From contig NZ_JBFOHP010000002.1 in the NCBI RefSeq assembly GCF_040907265.1, forward strand, positions 248,001 through 312,000: a DNA stretch of 64,000 nt. Reading direction: 5' to 3'. The notes beneath the pieces were generated by a model. That model did no database searches. It was not told the origin of the DNA and saw nothing but the letters and a program-made list of their open reading frames with translations. Source of the DNA: Streptomyces sclerotialus (lineage in GTDB: Bacteria; Actinomycetota; Actinomycetes; Streptomycetales; Streptomycetaceae). Below, in pieces: positions 15,751-24,061 of the stretch. Made by a program: the position numbers and the translations under genes. Every line of letters starts with the position of its first letter. Position 1 is the stretch's first letter.

Positions 15751-16254
15751 ATGACCTCTCAGGACTCGCAGACCTTGCATACTTCGCGGACCTTTCATGC
15801 CTCTCACGCCTACGCCACCCGGCTGAGCTGGCACGGCTCCACCGCCGCCGGGATCCGCTCCTACTCCCGCGACCACGTCGCCACCGCACCACCCGCCGCT
15901 GCAGAAGTGGCATTGAGCGCGGACCCGGCCTTCAGGGGTAGTCCTGAGCGGCTCAACCCGGAGCAGCTCGTAGTGATGGCCGCTTCCTCCTGCCAGATGC
16001 TGTCCTTCCTCGGCGCCGCCGCACGCGCCGGCATCAACGTGCTGGCCTACGACGACGAAGCAACCAGTCACCTTGATCTGACGGCCAAGCCCGCCCGCCT
16101 CGGCGTGATCCACCTGGCTGTCACCGTGCAGGTCGCCGCCGGGACCGAGGAGAGCACGGTCCAGGAACTGGCTGAACGGGCCCACCGCGAGTGCTACGTC
16201 GCCAACTCACTGTCGGTGCCCGTAGAAGTGACCACCACGGTGGTGAGCGCGTGA
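15751..16254 (+). CDS. OsmC-family peroxiredoxin-like protein
   Basis: 167 residues from the ATG at 15751; the frame is open upstream through the duplication but has no better start. OsmC fold: TRLSWHGSTAAGIRSYSRDH, LNPEQLVVMAASSCQMLSFL with the first redox Cys, and RAHRECYVANSLSVPVEV with the second. OsmC proteins reduce organic hydroperoxides with these two cysteines. Its TGA overlaps the GTG of the next gene (GTGA), so the ACT-domain protein is translationally coupled. The pairing hints at a thiol- or amino-acid-responsive function. Confidence 0.88.
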   Translation: MTSQDSQTLHTSRTFHASHAYATRLSWHGSTAAGIRSYSRDHVATAPPAAAEVALSADPAFRGSPERLNPEQLVVMAASSCQMLSFLGAAARAGINVLAYDDEATSHLDLTAKPARLGVIHLAVTVQVAAGTEESTVQELAERAHRECYVANSLSVPVEVTTTVVSA

Positions 16255-16658
16255 CTGCCCACCTGCAGGATCTCGAGGTACATCTGCCTGACCGGCCTGG
16301 CGCACTGGCGGACCTCGGCCAAGCCCTCGGCCGCGCCGGAGTGAGTCTCGAAGGCGGCGGTGTGTTCACCCACCACGGCCAGGCCGTCGCGCACTACCTG
16401 GTCGACGACGGCGCACTCGCGCTTCAGGCCGCCACCGAAGCTGATCTCGGCACTGTGGCCGTACGGGATGTCGTCATGACTCGGCTGGACCAGGAGACGC
16501 CCGGCCAACTCGGCGCGTTGGCGAGGCTGCTCGGAGATGCGGGAGTCAACGTTCTCGTCCAGTACAGCGATCACGCCGGCAACCTCGTCCTGATCGCCGC
16601 TGAGGAGCACGCGCAAGCATGCCGCGAGGTCGTCACACACTGGGAGAACCGCCGCTGA
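16251..16658 (+). CDS. Tandem ACT-domain protein
   Basis: 135 residues from the GTG at 16251, which overlaps the OsmC stop by 4 bases. Two ACT-like repeats: the first with LEVHLPDRPGALADLGQALG and GVSLEGGGVF, the second with RLDQETPGQLGALARLLGDA and VNVLVQYSDHAGNLVL. ACT domains bind amino acids or related ligands, usually as regulators. No catalytic domain is attached, so it is a stand-alone sensor or modulator. A strong hairpin follows 6 bases after the stop codon. Confidence 0.85.
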   Translation: MTAHLQDLEVHLPDRPGALADLGQALGRAGVSLEGGGVFTHHGQAVAHYLVDDGALALQAATEADLGTVAVRDVVMTRLDQETPGQLGALARLLGDAGVNVLVQYSDHAGNLVLIAAEEHAQACREVVTHWENRR

Positions 16659-16663
16659 GTGGT

Positions 16664-16700
16664 CGGGTGGCCCGGAGAAACGGCGTCTCCGGGCCACCCG
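16664..16700 (+). terminator. Strong stem-loop terminator after the OsmC-ACT operon
   Basis: Perfect 15-base stem (CGGGTGGCCCGGAGA with TCTCCGGGCCACCCG) and a 7-base loop. Confidence 0.85.
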
Positions 16701-16767
16701 TCCCGTCCGGCGGGGCGATCGGGGCGGCTGTTTCGTCCGTTCCGGGAGTGCGGAGTCTGAAGAGCGC

Positions 16768-16803
16768 TTCAGGATTTTCAGGTTGTGTTCAGGTTCCGTT
16801 CGG
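16768..16803 (+). promoter_or_regulatory. Phased TTCAGG direct repeats upstream of the PepSY gene
   Basis: TTCAGG at 16768, 16777 and 16788 and TTCGG at 16799. The last three are 11 bases apart, the spacing typical of OmpR/PhoB-type response-regulator sites (including PhoP direct-repeat units). They lie 84-119 bases before the start codon. Confidence 0.5.
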
Positions 16804-16886
16804 CACTGTGGTGAATGTCGGAAGGGCGCGGCAAGGCCGTCCGCCGACGGAACCGAACCGCAACACGAAACCGGAGGAACGTCTCC

Positions 16887-17570
16887 ATGAAGGCCACCAC
16901 CAAGCGTACGCTCGCCCCCCGCGCCGTCGTCCTCGGCACGGCCGCCGCCGTCGCGCTGATCGGCAGCACGGGTGCCGTGACCGCCTTCGCCAACGACGAC
17001 GCCCCGGCCCCGCATTCCTCGGTCCGGCTCTCCCAGAACGAGCGCCATCTGGACGACACCGCCAAGGACCGCGCGCAGGTCAAGGCCGACAAGCTCAGCC
17101 AGTCCGAAGCCACCGCCAAGGCCCTCAAGGCCGTACCCGGCACCGCGACCTCCGCCGAACTCGACACCGCGGACCGCAACGGTTCCCTCGTCTGGGAGGT
17201 CGATGTCTTCGGCAAGGACCACAAGAACCATGACGTGACCGTCGACGCCGGCAATGGCAAGGTCCTGAACAAGCACACCGACCGCGACGGCGACGCCGCC
17301 CAGGACGCCGCCGAGACTCAGGCCCAGGTCAAGGCCGACAAGATCGGCCACGCCAAGGCCACCGAAAAGGCCCTCAAGGCCGTCCCCGGTACCGTCGTCT
17401 CCTACAGCCTCGACGACAACGACCGCAACGGCTCCACCGTCTGGGAGGTCGACGTCCTCGGCAAGGACCACAAGAGCCACGACGTCACCATCGACGCGGC
17501 CAACGGCAAGGTCCTCAACCAGCACGTCGACCAGGACGACCAGGACGACCAGGACGACCAGGACGACTAG
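16887..17570 (+). CDS. Secreted protein with two PepSY domains
   Basis: 227 residues from the ATG at 16887 (GGAGG 9 bases upstream). An N-terminal signal peptide (RAVVLGTAAAVALIGSTGAV, cut after AFA) is followed by two near-identical PepSY units: VKADKLSQSEATAKALKAVP ... LVWEVDVFGKDHKNHDVTVD, and VKADKIGHAKATEKALKAVP ... TVWEVDVLGKDHKSHDVTID. PepSY domains are usually inhibitory or ligand-binding modules outside the membrane. The protein ends in a short Asp-Asp-Gln repeat built of 9-base units. The phased direct repeats upstream suggest two-component control. Confidence 0.9.
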   Translation: MKATTKRTLAPRAVVLGTAAAVALIGSTGAVTAFANDDAPAPHSSVRLSQNERHLDDTAKDRAQVKADKLSQSEATAKALKAVPGTATSAELDTADRNGSLVWEVDVFGKDHKNHDVTVDAGNGKVLNKHTDRDGDAAQDAAETQAQVKADKIGHAKATEKALKAVPGTVVSYSLDDNDRNGSTVWEVDVLGKDHKSHDVTIDAANGKVLNQHVDQDDQDDQDDQDD

Positions 17571-17689
17571 GACGACCAGGGGACCAGGGACCAGGGCGAC
17601 AACGGCAGCGACGACGACTGGCCAGGTACCCGGCTGACCGCCTGAAACCTCCGCCGCCCAGAGTCCGAACCAGCGGTGGGACTCGCGGA

Positions 17690-20600
17690 TCAGCCGGGAG
17701 CGGTGTCGGCGCCGGTGTCGGCGCCGGCTCCGGCGTCGGCCCCGGCTCCGGCGTCGGCGGCTTCGAGCACATCCCTCAGCTGGGAGCGCACGGTGATGCC
17801 CAGCTTGGGGAACGCTCGGTACAGGTGCGACGCGACGGTACGGGGAGAGAGGTACAGCTGTTCCGCCACCTCACGGTTGGTCAGGCCTGTGGCCGCGAGT
17901 CGTACGATCTGCCGCTGCTGGGGCGTGAGGTTGGCGTAGGCGTCCGGCTCCGTTGTGCCGCTGTGGGCGCCGGCGGCACGGAGCTCGGTCCGGGCTCGCG
18001 CGGCCCAGGGCCGCGCGCCCAGTTGTCCGAAGGCGGTCTCGGCCTCGGCCAGCGGCGGACGTGCCTCGACGATGCGACGCCGACGACGCAGCCATTCGCC
18101 GTACGCCAGAAGTGCCTGGGCTCGCTCCAGAGGCCTCCGGGCGAGTGCCGGAACTGCCAGGGCCTGAGTGAAGTGGTGCTCGGCCTCGTCGGGAGGGGCC
18201 AGTACCGCTCGGCTCAGGTGGACCAGGGCCGTCCGGCGCGATGCGAGATGCCCGGCGTCCCTGAGGGAGCGTTCGGCCGTGTCCACGGCACGGGCCGCCT
18301 CTTCGTGCCGGCCGCAGCGCGCCGCGGCCGCCGCGAGTTCCGGCAGCGCCGGGTGGGAGAGGTGATAGTGCACGGGGTTGCCCTGGCCGTCGAAGAGCGT
18401 GCGGTAGTGCAGGTACGCCGTTGCGTGGTCGCCGTCCACGGTTGCGGCGGTTCCCAGTGCCCGGTGGGCGATGACCAGGACCGAACGACTCTCCAAGGGA
18501 TCGATGAGCGACAGGGCACGTCGGGCCTCTGCACGTGCTCCGGAGGTGTCTCCCCGTGAGGCACGCAGGAGAGCGTCGGTGGACGCGGCGCAGGCGGCGG
18601 CGTGGTCGAGACCGGCGGAGGTCGCGAGGGCCGAGAGTTCGTCGCACGCTGCCTGGGCTCTGTCCCACCTGCCATGTTCCAGATAGGCCAGAGCAGCGAC
18701 ACCGCCCAGGCCGTCGGGAAGTGGCCCCCTGGACGTCCACGAGGCGAAGGCCGTATCGAAGGTACGTACGGCCAGATCCGTCTCGTCGAGCAGCCACGCG
18801 GCGATGGCGAGCAGTGTCAGCGTCTGCGGCCGGTCCACCGCCGCCGCGATCAGGGAAGGCAGTCGCTGGGGCAGATCCCGGCCGGCGGCCTCGGGACGCG
18901 CGACGACCCTGGCCCACTCACCCAGGAGAGCCTCCTGATCACCGAGGCGTAGGAAAGCCTCACCGTCACCGAGCCGCAGCAGAGCCGCCTCCTTGTTCCC
19001 GAGCCGCCGGGCCGCGGGGGACGGCTCAGAGACAGCTGTGACAGGAAGAAGGCGTTCGATCTCCCGCAGTTGGGACGGGTCGCCCGAGTAGAAGCGGACC
19101 ACGGCGGCCGCGGCCAGGGCTTCCGCGGCGGCCTTGGGGTCGGTGTCCGCCAGGGCCAGGGCCGGCCGCATCAGTTGCGCGAATGCGGCACTGTGTGAGC
19201 TGGTCAGCGCCATGAGCCGCCCCACCTGCAGGGCCGCGAGCGCCGCGGCCCCCGGGTCGTCCGTACTGGCCTGGGTACGGGCGGCCAGCCGTTGGACGGT
19301 GTGGAGCCGGCCGGTCAGTACCGCCGTGCTCGTGGCGGCGGCAAGCAGCCGGGTGCTGTCGGCCTGGTCGGGGTGCAGAACGGCGGCACGTTCCAGCAAG
19401 TGCGCGGCGGCCGCGTACCCGCTGCGGCGCCGTGCCCGGTCCGCGCTGCTCTCGAGTACGGCGGACACGTGCGCGCTCAGGCCGGACGTGGCGGCGGCGA
19501 GGTGCCAGGCGTACCGGTCGGGGTCCTGTCCGCGGAACAGTCCGGCCAGCTCCAAGTGGGCCGCCCGGCGTTCTTCGGCCGGGGCCGCCTGATAGATCGC
19601 GATGCGTGACAAGGGGTGGCTGTTGCGCAGCCGTCCCCCGGTCCGGCGGATGAGACCGGCTTCCTCGGCGGCAGCCCACACGGGATCGCCGACGTCCGGA
19701 AGCCAGGACAGTACTGGGTGCGGGGGATCCTCGGCGTCCGTCGTGGCCAGGCGTACCACCGCGCGCCGGGTCGCGGCCGGCAGCGCGGCCAGGCGGTCCG
19801 CGTACAACCTCGCCAGTCGGTCCGTGACAGGGAGGAACGGGCCGTCGGCGCCGCGGTCGGTGAGCGTGGCGCGGTCGGTGAGCGTGCCGCGGTCGGTGAG
19901 CGTGCCGCGGTCGGTGAGCGTGCCGCGATCGATGTGCGTGCCGCGATCGGTGAGCGTACCGCGGTCAGTGAGCGTGGCGCGTTCCGCGGCGGCCCTGGCC
20001 AGTTCCACCAAGGCCGAGGGGTTTCCTTCCGCCTGGTCGAGGATTCGCTGGCGGGTGAGCGTGTCGGGTATCTGCGGCTGCTGGTCCAGCAGTTGGTTCG
20101 CCGCGGTCCGCTCGAGTGGGGCCAGGACGATGGTCTGCTGCCGCGCCGCGAGATCCGGTAGTACGAGTACACCGTCGCGGGTGGTCAGCAGCATCGTCAC
20201 CGGCTCGTCGGCCAGTCGGCGGGCAGCGAAGGAGAGTGCGTCCAGCGAGGCGCGGTCGGTCCACTGGGCATCGTCCACGACCAGCAGCAAGGGCCGCTCG
20301 ACGGCGAGCTCCGACAGCAGTGTGAGGACGCCGGTCCCGATGAGCATCGGATCGGGTGCCTCGCTCTGCTCGGTCAGTCCGAACGCGGTGCGCAGAGCGC
20401 TGCGCTGCCTCGGGGGCAGTGTGTCGATGTGCTGGCGGACCGGCCGCAGAAGCTGGTGCAGGCCCGAGAACGCCAGGTTGGTCTCGGACCGGCTGCTGTC
20501 GGCCCTCAGTACCCGGCCGCCCGCCGCGCCGAAGCGGGACGCGGCCCGCCCCACAAGCGTGGTCTTGCCTGCTCCGGCGGCTCCCGTCACCGTCAGCAGT

Positions 20601-20713
20601 CCGCCCGTGGGCCTCGCCGCATCGACGGCTGCGAGGAGCTCGTCCAGTTCCGCTTGCCTGACCGTGCGGAAGCCGTCTTCGTCGGCTGCGGTTCCCGCCG
20701 CGTGCTCGTCCAC
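17690..20713 (-). CDS. LAL-type LuxR-family transcriptional regulator
   Basis: About 1007 residues from the GTG at 20713 (GGAG 5 bases upstream; a TTG just before it is less well placed). The N-terminal AAA/STAND ATPase has Walker A GAAGAGKTT at about 45 and Walker B LLLVVDDAQW at about 145. A long helical TPR-like middle follows. The C-terminal LuxR HTH is complete: LTPQQRQIVRLAATGLTNRE and VAEQLYLSPRTVASHLYRAF. LAL regulators are large ATP-dependent activators, often of secondary metabolism or sugar use. Unusual: a tract of seven Leu-Thr-Asp-Arg-Gly units between the ATPase and the helical region, and a short Gly-Ala-Asp repeat tail after the HTH. Confidence 0.92.
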   Translation of the reverse strand: MDEHAAGTAADEDGFRTVRQAELDELLAAVDAARPTGGLLTVTGAAGAGKTTLVGRAASRFGAAGGRVLRADSSRSETNLAFSGLHQLLRPVRQHIDTLPPRQRSALRTAFGLTEQSEAPDPMLIGTGVLTLLSELAVERPLLLVVDDAQWTDRASLDALSFAARRLADEPVTMLLTTRDGVLVLPDLAARQQTIVLAPLERTAANQLLDQQPQIPDTLTRQRILDQAEGNPSALVELARAAAERATLTDRGTLTDRGTHIDRGTLTDRGTLTDRGTLTDRATLTDRGADGPFLPVTDRLARLYADRLAALPAATRRAVVRLATTDAEDPPHPVLSWLPDVGDPVWAAAEEAGLIRRTGGRLRNSHPLSRIAIYQAAPAEERRAAHLELAGLFRGQDPDRYAWHLAAATSGLSAHVSAVLESSADRARRRSGYAAAAHLLERAAVLHPDQADSTRLLAAATSTAVLTGRLHTVQRLAARTQASTDDPGAAALAALQVGRLMALTSSHSAAFAQLMRPALALADTDPKAAAEALAAAAVVRFYSGDPSQLREIERLLPVTAVSEPSPAARRLGNKEAALLRLGDGEAFLRLGDQEALLGEWARVVARPEAAGRDLPQRLPSLIAAAVDRPQTLTLLAIAAWLLDETDLAVRTFDTAFASWTSRGPLPDGLGGVAALAYLEHGRWDRAQAACDELSALATSAGLDHAAACAASTDALLRASRGDTSGARAEARRALSLIDPLESRSVLVIAHRALGTAATVDGDHATAYLHYRTLFDGQGNPVHYHLSHPALPELAAAAARCGRHEEAARAVDTAERSLRDAGHLASRRTALVHLSRAVLAPPDEAEHHFTQALAVPALARRPLERAQALLAYGEWLRRRRRIVEARPPLAEAETAFGQLGARPWAARARTELRAAGAHSGTTEPDAYANLTPQQRQIVRLAATGLTNREVAEQLYLSPRTVASHLYRAFPKLGITVRSQLRDVLEAADAGAGADAGAGADTGADTAPG
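19852..19980 (-). repeat. 18-bp in-frame repeat in the LAL regulator
   Basis: Seven units of gcggtcggtgagcgtgcc type encode Thr-Leu-Thr-Asp-Arg-Gly. The repeat lies just after the ATPase module and is absent from the family pattern. Confidence 0.85.
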
Positions 20714-20903
20714 CAAGTCTCCAGAGGTCGCTGTTCCGCTGACTGAAGCAACGTGGTGGCCCTGATGATTCCGGTCGCCGCATTCCGCATTTCGACGCTA
20801 TGGACGGTCCTTCCCCGTAGGCAAGTGCAGTCAGGTGTCCGATACCGCTGGGAGCACGCTCGATCCCAAGCTGGGAAGCGTCCGACACCTACGAAGGAGA
20901 ACC

Positions 20904-22001
20904 ATGTCGTCCCTCCCCCCGCCCTCCCTTTCCTCCCTTTCTTCCCCTTCCTCCGCTTCCTCCACTTCCTGCACTTCCCCTACTTTCCTGCCCTCCTCCG
21001 CTTCCTCCCCTTCTCCGCCTGCTTCCCCTTCCTCGCCTTCCTCCCGCGAGTCCGTGAACGGGCGGAGCGCGCAGCCGGGCGGCGCCGGGAAGCCGACGGT
21101 CAGCACCATCGAGCTCGGTGATGTGCAGATCCACCGCGTCATGGAGTTCTCCGACACGACGCCGATGACGACGGACGTCTTCTTCCCCAACAGCAAGCCC
21201 GAGGAGTGGCAGCGTCACACCGAGCTGCTGGCACCCCACCACTGGGAGCCGGAGAGCGACCTCACCCGCGCCGCGACCCAGACGTGGGTGCTGCGCAGCG
21301 AGGGCAGGATCATTCTCGTCGACACGGGCGCGGGCAACGGCAAGTACCGCCCGCTGCAACCGATCTGGTCGTACCTGAACACCGACTACCTGGCGAATCT
21401 CGCCGCCGTCGGCGTGCGGCCCGAGGACGTCGACATCGTCATCAACACCCATCTCCACGACGACCACGTCGGCTGGAACACCCGGCTGGAAGGCCGGGAC
21501 TGGGTGCCCACCTTCCCCAACGCCACTTACCTCATGCCGCAGCGCGACTTCGAGTACTGGAAGCCCGAGAACCTCCACAACACGGTGTTCGGGCGGGGCA
21601 ACCAGAACGTCTACGAGGACAGCGTCGACCCGGTCGTCGAGGCCGGCCTGGTGGAGGTCTGGGACGATTCGTACACCATCGACGCCAACCTCCGCTTGGA
21701 GCTGGCTCCCGGGCACACTCCCGGCGCGTCGATCATTCACCTGGAGTCCGCTGGCGACCGCGCCATCTTCGCCGGTGATCTGCTGCATGGCGCGATACAG
21801 ATACACGAGCCGCACATCAACAGCTGCTTCGAGGAGGACGAGGACGGCGCCCGCGCCAGCCGTGCGCGGATGTTCGCCCGCGCGGCCGACAGCAACGCCC
21901 TCGTACTGCCGGCCCACCTGCCCGGCCATGGCGCCTTCGAGCTGCGCCGACGCGGTTCCGGCTTCGAGCTCGCCAACTGGGCGCCCTTCTCCTTGACGTG
22001 A
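20904..22001 (+). CDS. MBL-fold metallo-hydrolase
   Basis: 365 residues from the ATG at 20904, with AAGGAG 5 bases upstream. The metallo-beta-lactamase core is clear: ILVDTGAGNGKYRPL, then NTHLHDDHVGWNT (the HxHxDH site), APGHTPGASIIHL and IFAGDLLHGAIQ, with a last His in PAHLPGHG. The size and spacing resemble the AHL-lactonase/alkylsulfatase-like branch of cytosolic hydrolases. The first 45 residues are nearly all Ser and Pro, encoded by a pyrimidine-rich strand; this is not a normal export signal. Divergent from the LAL regulator, which might control it. Confidence 0.87.
   Translation: MSSLPPPSLSSLSSPSSASSTSCTSPTFLPSSASSPSPPASPSSPSSRESVNGRSAQPGGAGKPTVSTIELGDVQIHRVMEFSDTTPMTTDVFFPNSKPEEWQRHTELLAPHHWEPESDLTRAATQTWVLRSEGRIILVDTGAGNGKYRPLQPIWSYLNTDYLANLAAVGVRPEDVDIVINTHLHDDHVGWNTRLEGRDWVPTFPNATYLMPQRDFEYWKPENLHNTVFGRGNQNVYEDSVDPVVEAGLVEVWDDSYTIDANLRLELAPGHTPGASIIHLESAGDRAIFAGDLLHGAIQIHEPHINSCFEEDEDGARASRARMFARAADSNALVLPAHLPGHGAFELRRRGSGFELANWAPFSLT
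20925..21048 (+). repeat. Polypyrimidine (ttcctc-like) coding tract
   Basis: About 120 bases almost purely C and T on the plus strand, encoding Ser/Pro-rich sequence at the N-terminus of the MBL hydrolase. Such strands can form triplexes and slip in replication. Confidence 0.75.
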
Positions 22002-22076
22002 GTGCGTTGCTCGATCGGTTGCGGTGAGGAACGTGCAGAGCCTTGGTGGGCATGACTGGCCACGCGCCGCGTGTGT

Positions 22077-22130
22077 GGGGCTGGGGCTAGGGCTGGGGCT
22101 GGGGCTGGGGCTGGGGCTGGGGCTGGGGCT
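22077..22130. repeat. Nine-unit GGGGCT hexanucleotide array
   Basis: Eight exact GGGGCT units and one AGGGCT, 76 bases after the MBL stop. On the plus strand this is a strong G-quadruplex candidate; it may stop transcription. A second array, three 15-base units of ggccgtgccgtcgtc, follows at about 22199-22250. Confidence 0.9.
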
Positions 22131-22263
22131 GGGAGCGGGAACTTCCTGACGGCTTCGCGCGTTGCGGAGGACGACCTGATCATTTGCTGTGTAACGCGAC
22201 GGCCGTGCCGTCGTCGGCCGTGCCGTCGTCGGCCGTGCCGTCGTCGGGGGAAGTGAGCAAGCC

Positions 22264-22791
22264 ATGGCCATGGTGGGCCTGTTCTGGATCGCTGAGGGCG
22301 ACGTGTACGCGGGCGCGAAGCCCACCGGCCCGGCTGCCGGGATACGCCTGGCCCCCGAAGGCGTGGTGGCCCTCGGCGACGGGCAGTCCGGCCTCTACCT
22401 GTGGGAGGACGTGCACGCCCTGACAGTGGCGGACGTCCCTGTGAAATCCCTGAAGCGGCAGGTCAGCGCGGTCAGGGACCTGGCTCTGGACACCGTGGTG
22501 AATCGGGCTCTCCCCGCGGGCCCGGGCCGCACGAGCGAAGCCCCGCCATTGATGACGGTGCGCGTGGAGTCCCCTGAAGGTGACCACGAGTTGCATGCCT
22601 ACGTGGCCGCGGCCGTTGGCTACTCCTCGACAGAGGTCGATCTCTCCCGAGCTCTCCTGGCCCGCCTCACGGAGGGCGCCGCGACGATGGCCACCACGCT
22701 CGCAGCGATGTCGGAGTGGGGCCGCGCATGGGAGGGCGGGTCGCCTCGGGCCTCGGAGCGGGAGGCGTTGTTGCGGGAGTGGGTGGGCTAG
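22264..22791 (+). CDS. Hypothetical protein
   Basis: 175 residues from the ATG at 22264. No family recognised. It looks soluble: an N-terminal beta-rich part (VGLFWIAEGDVYAG, LAPEGVVALGDGQSGLYLWE, ALTVADVPVKS), a region with MTVRVESPEGDHELHAYVAA, and C-terminal helices (LSRALLARLTEGAATMATTL). The codon pattern is typical for the genome. The start lies just after a G-rich array and a 15-base repeat, so its promoter is probably within or close to those repeats. Function unknown. Confidence 0.7.
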   Translation: MAMVGLFWIAEGDVYAGAKPTGPAAGIRLAPEGVVALGDGQSGLYLWEDVHALTVADVPVKSLKRQVSAVRDLALDTVVNRALPAGPGRTSEAPPLMTVRVESPEGDHELHAYVAAAVGYSSTEVDLSRALLARLTEGAATMATTLAAMSEWGRAWEGGSPRASEREALLREWVG

Positions 22792-22919
22792 GTGTGTTGC
22801 CTTGTGAGGTTGGGGACGCGGCTGGTGGGTCGCTGGTCTGGGTTGATGCGAGCGGTCGACGCCGTCGGTGCGGGGCGCGTTGAGGCGGTTGGCATGGCAT
22901 CGTCCCTGTGCGGGTGAGG

Positions 22920-23741
22920 TCAGCCGGACGAGTCCGATCCGGGTGTACCGAGGGTACGGGCGATGCCGGTGTCCAGGTCGGTCTCGTAGCCGGTATGGAA
23001 GGCGAGCCGGTAAGCGTGGCCGCCGAGGGCCTGGCGGGTGTGCTGTTCGCAGGCTTCGCGGGCTGCGGTCCATGCAGGAATTCCGGTCTGCGGTCGGCCG
23101 AGGGTGTCCCAGACCTGCTGGGCCAGGCCGAGCAGGTGGGCGGCGTGCTCGACCTGACCGTCAGTGGCTGCGGCCTGGGCCAGCACGTCCAGGCACATGC
23201 CATAGCCCACGCTGTCGTGCAGCCGGTACTTGACCGCCAGGGCCGCCCGGGCGTACTCCTGCGCGGCCCGGGGCCGGCCTCGGGCCAGTTCGGCCTGGGC
23301 ACGTAGGAGGTCACCCCAGGCGCGTTGACAGCGCTCGCCGTGCCGGTCGCAGGTGGCGCCGTGCTCTTCCAGCCGGCCGATGGCCTTCGCGATGCGCCCC
23401 GCGGCCACGTAGGCGTGGCCGGTGCTCACCAGGGCCACCATAGTGGGGAAGGTGAGCGGTTCCTCGGCCCGGTGTGTGGCGAGCAGGACCTCGGACAGAG
23501 ACACCACCTGCGCCGGACCACCACGCAGTGTCGCCGCGAGGATGGCGCTGGCTGTCGCGGCGGCTGCTTCGGCGACGCCGAAGTGCTCGGCCTGGGCGAG
23601 GCACTCGGCGGTCCGGGCCTCGATGCCGTCCAGATCACCCAGAGTGATCAGGGTTAGACAGCTGATGAAGAGGGCCTTGACACGGGCCGGTCCAGGTTCG
23701 GTGTCGGGTGGGACCGGTGGCCCGTTTCCGCGCACCGCCAC
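22920..23741 (-). pseudogene. Truncated COG3903/SARP-type ATPase regulator (C-terminal TPR part)
   Basis: An open frame of 273 residues made only of helical repeats, such as RVKALFISCLTLITLGDLDG, AVEAGR-like units and a C-terminal AREACEQHTRQALGGHAYRL. This final block matches the end of streptomycete predicted-ATPase regulators, which carry an AAA domain and often a HTH or SARP domain of 500 or more residues before it. Here the N-terminal part is missing: upstream there is only a small unrelated frame. It may still be translated but should not act as a regulator. Confidence 0.6.
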
Positions 23742-23746
23742 CTGGG

Positions 23747-24001
23747 TCAGGCGTCCGGGGTGCGGCGTCCGGCAGGAAGCCGTACGGTCGGTCGGCCGGG
23801 CGGGCTCGGTGAGCCGGCTTGCCAGGAGGTACTGCTTGCCAGGAGATAGTCCACCTGGATGTCCGGGTAATCCGTACCGGCGGTCACGTGCTGGGGAAGC
23901 CGGGAGCGGGCGCTTTCGGAGGCCGAGACGCGGCCCGGGGAGCCGTGGAAACTGACGGTGACGTCCGGGTCCGTACCAAAGCGCAGGGCGTCGGCCGTCA
24001 C
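23747..24001 (-). CDS. Possible small hypothetical protein
   Basis: GTG at 24001 opens 84 residues beginning TADALRFGTDPDVTVSFHG and containing RLPQHVTAGTDYPDIQVDY, a beta-rich pattern that looks like real protein. The frame is open upstream to the stop of the next gene. The last 30 residues (after LLAS) look random and include a small duplication, so the C-terminus may be frameshifted. Function unknown. Confidence 0.4.
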   Translation of the reverse strand: MTADALRFGTDPDVTVSFHGSPGRVSASESARSRLPQHVTAGTDYPDIQVDYLLASSTSWQAGSPSPPGRPTVRLPAGRRTPDA

Positions 24002-24061
24002 GCCCGCGGTCAGCGCGATGTCGGATGTCTCGGGGTCGGGCCCTATGTAGCTATCCCGCTT

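Noticed and set aside
17690..20713. LAL regulator plus neighbours as a biosynthetic gene cluster
   Set aside because: No polyketide synthase, peptide synthetase, terpene or RiPP gene lies anywhere in the window. The MBL hydrolase alone is not enough.
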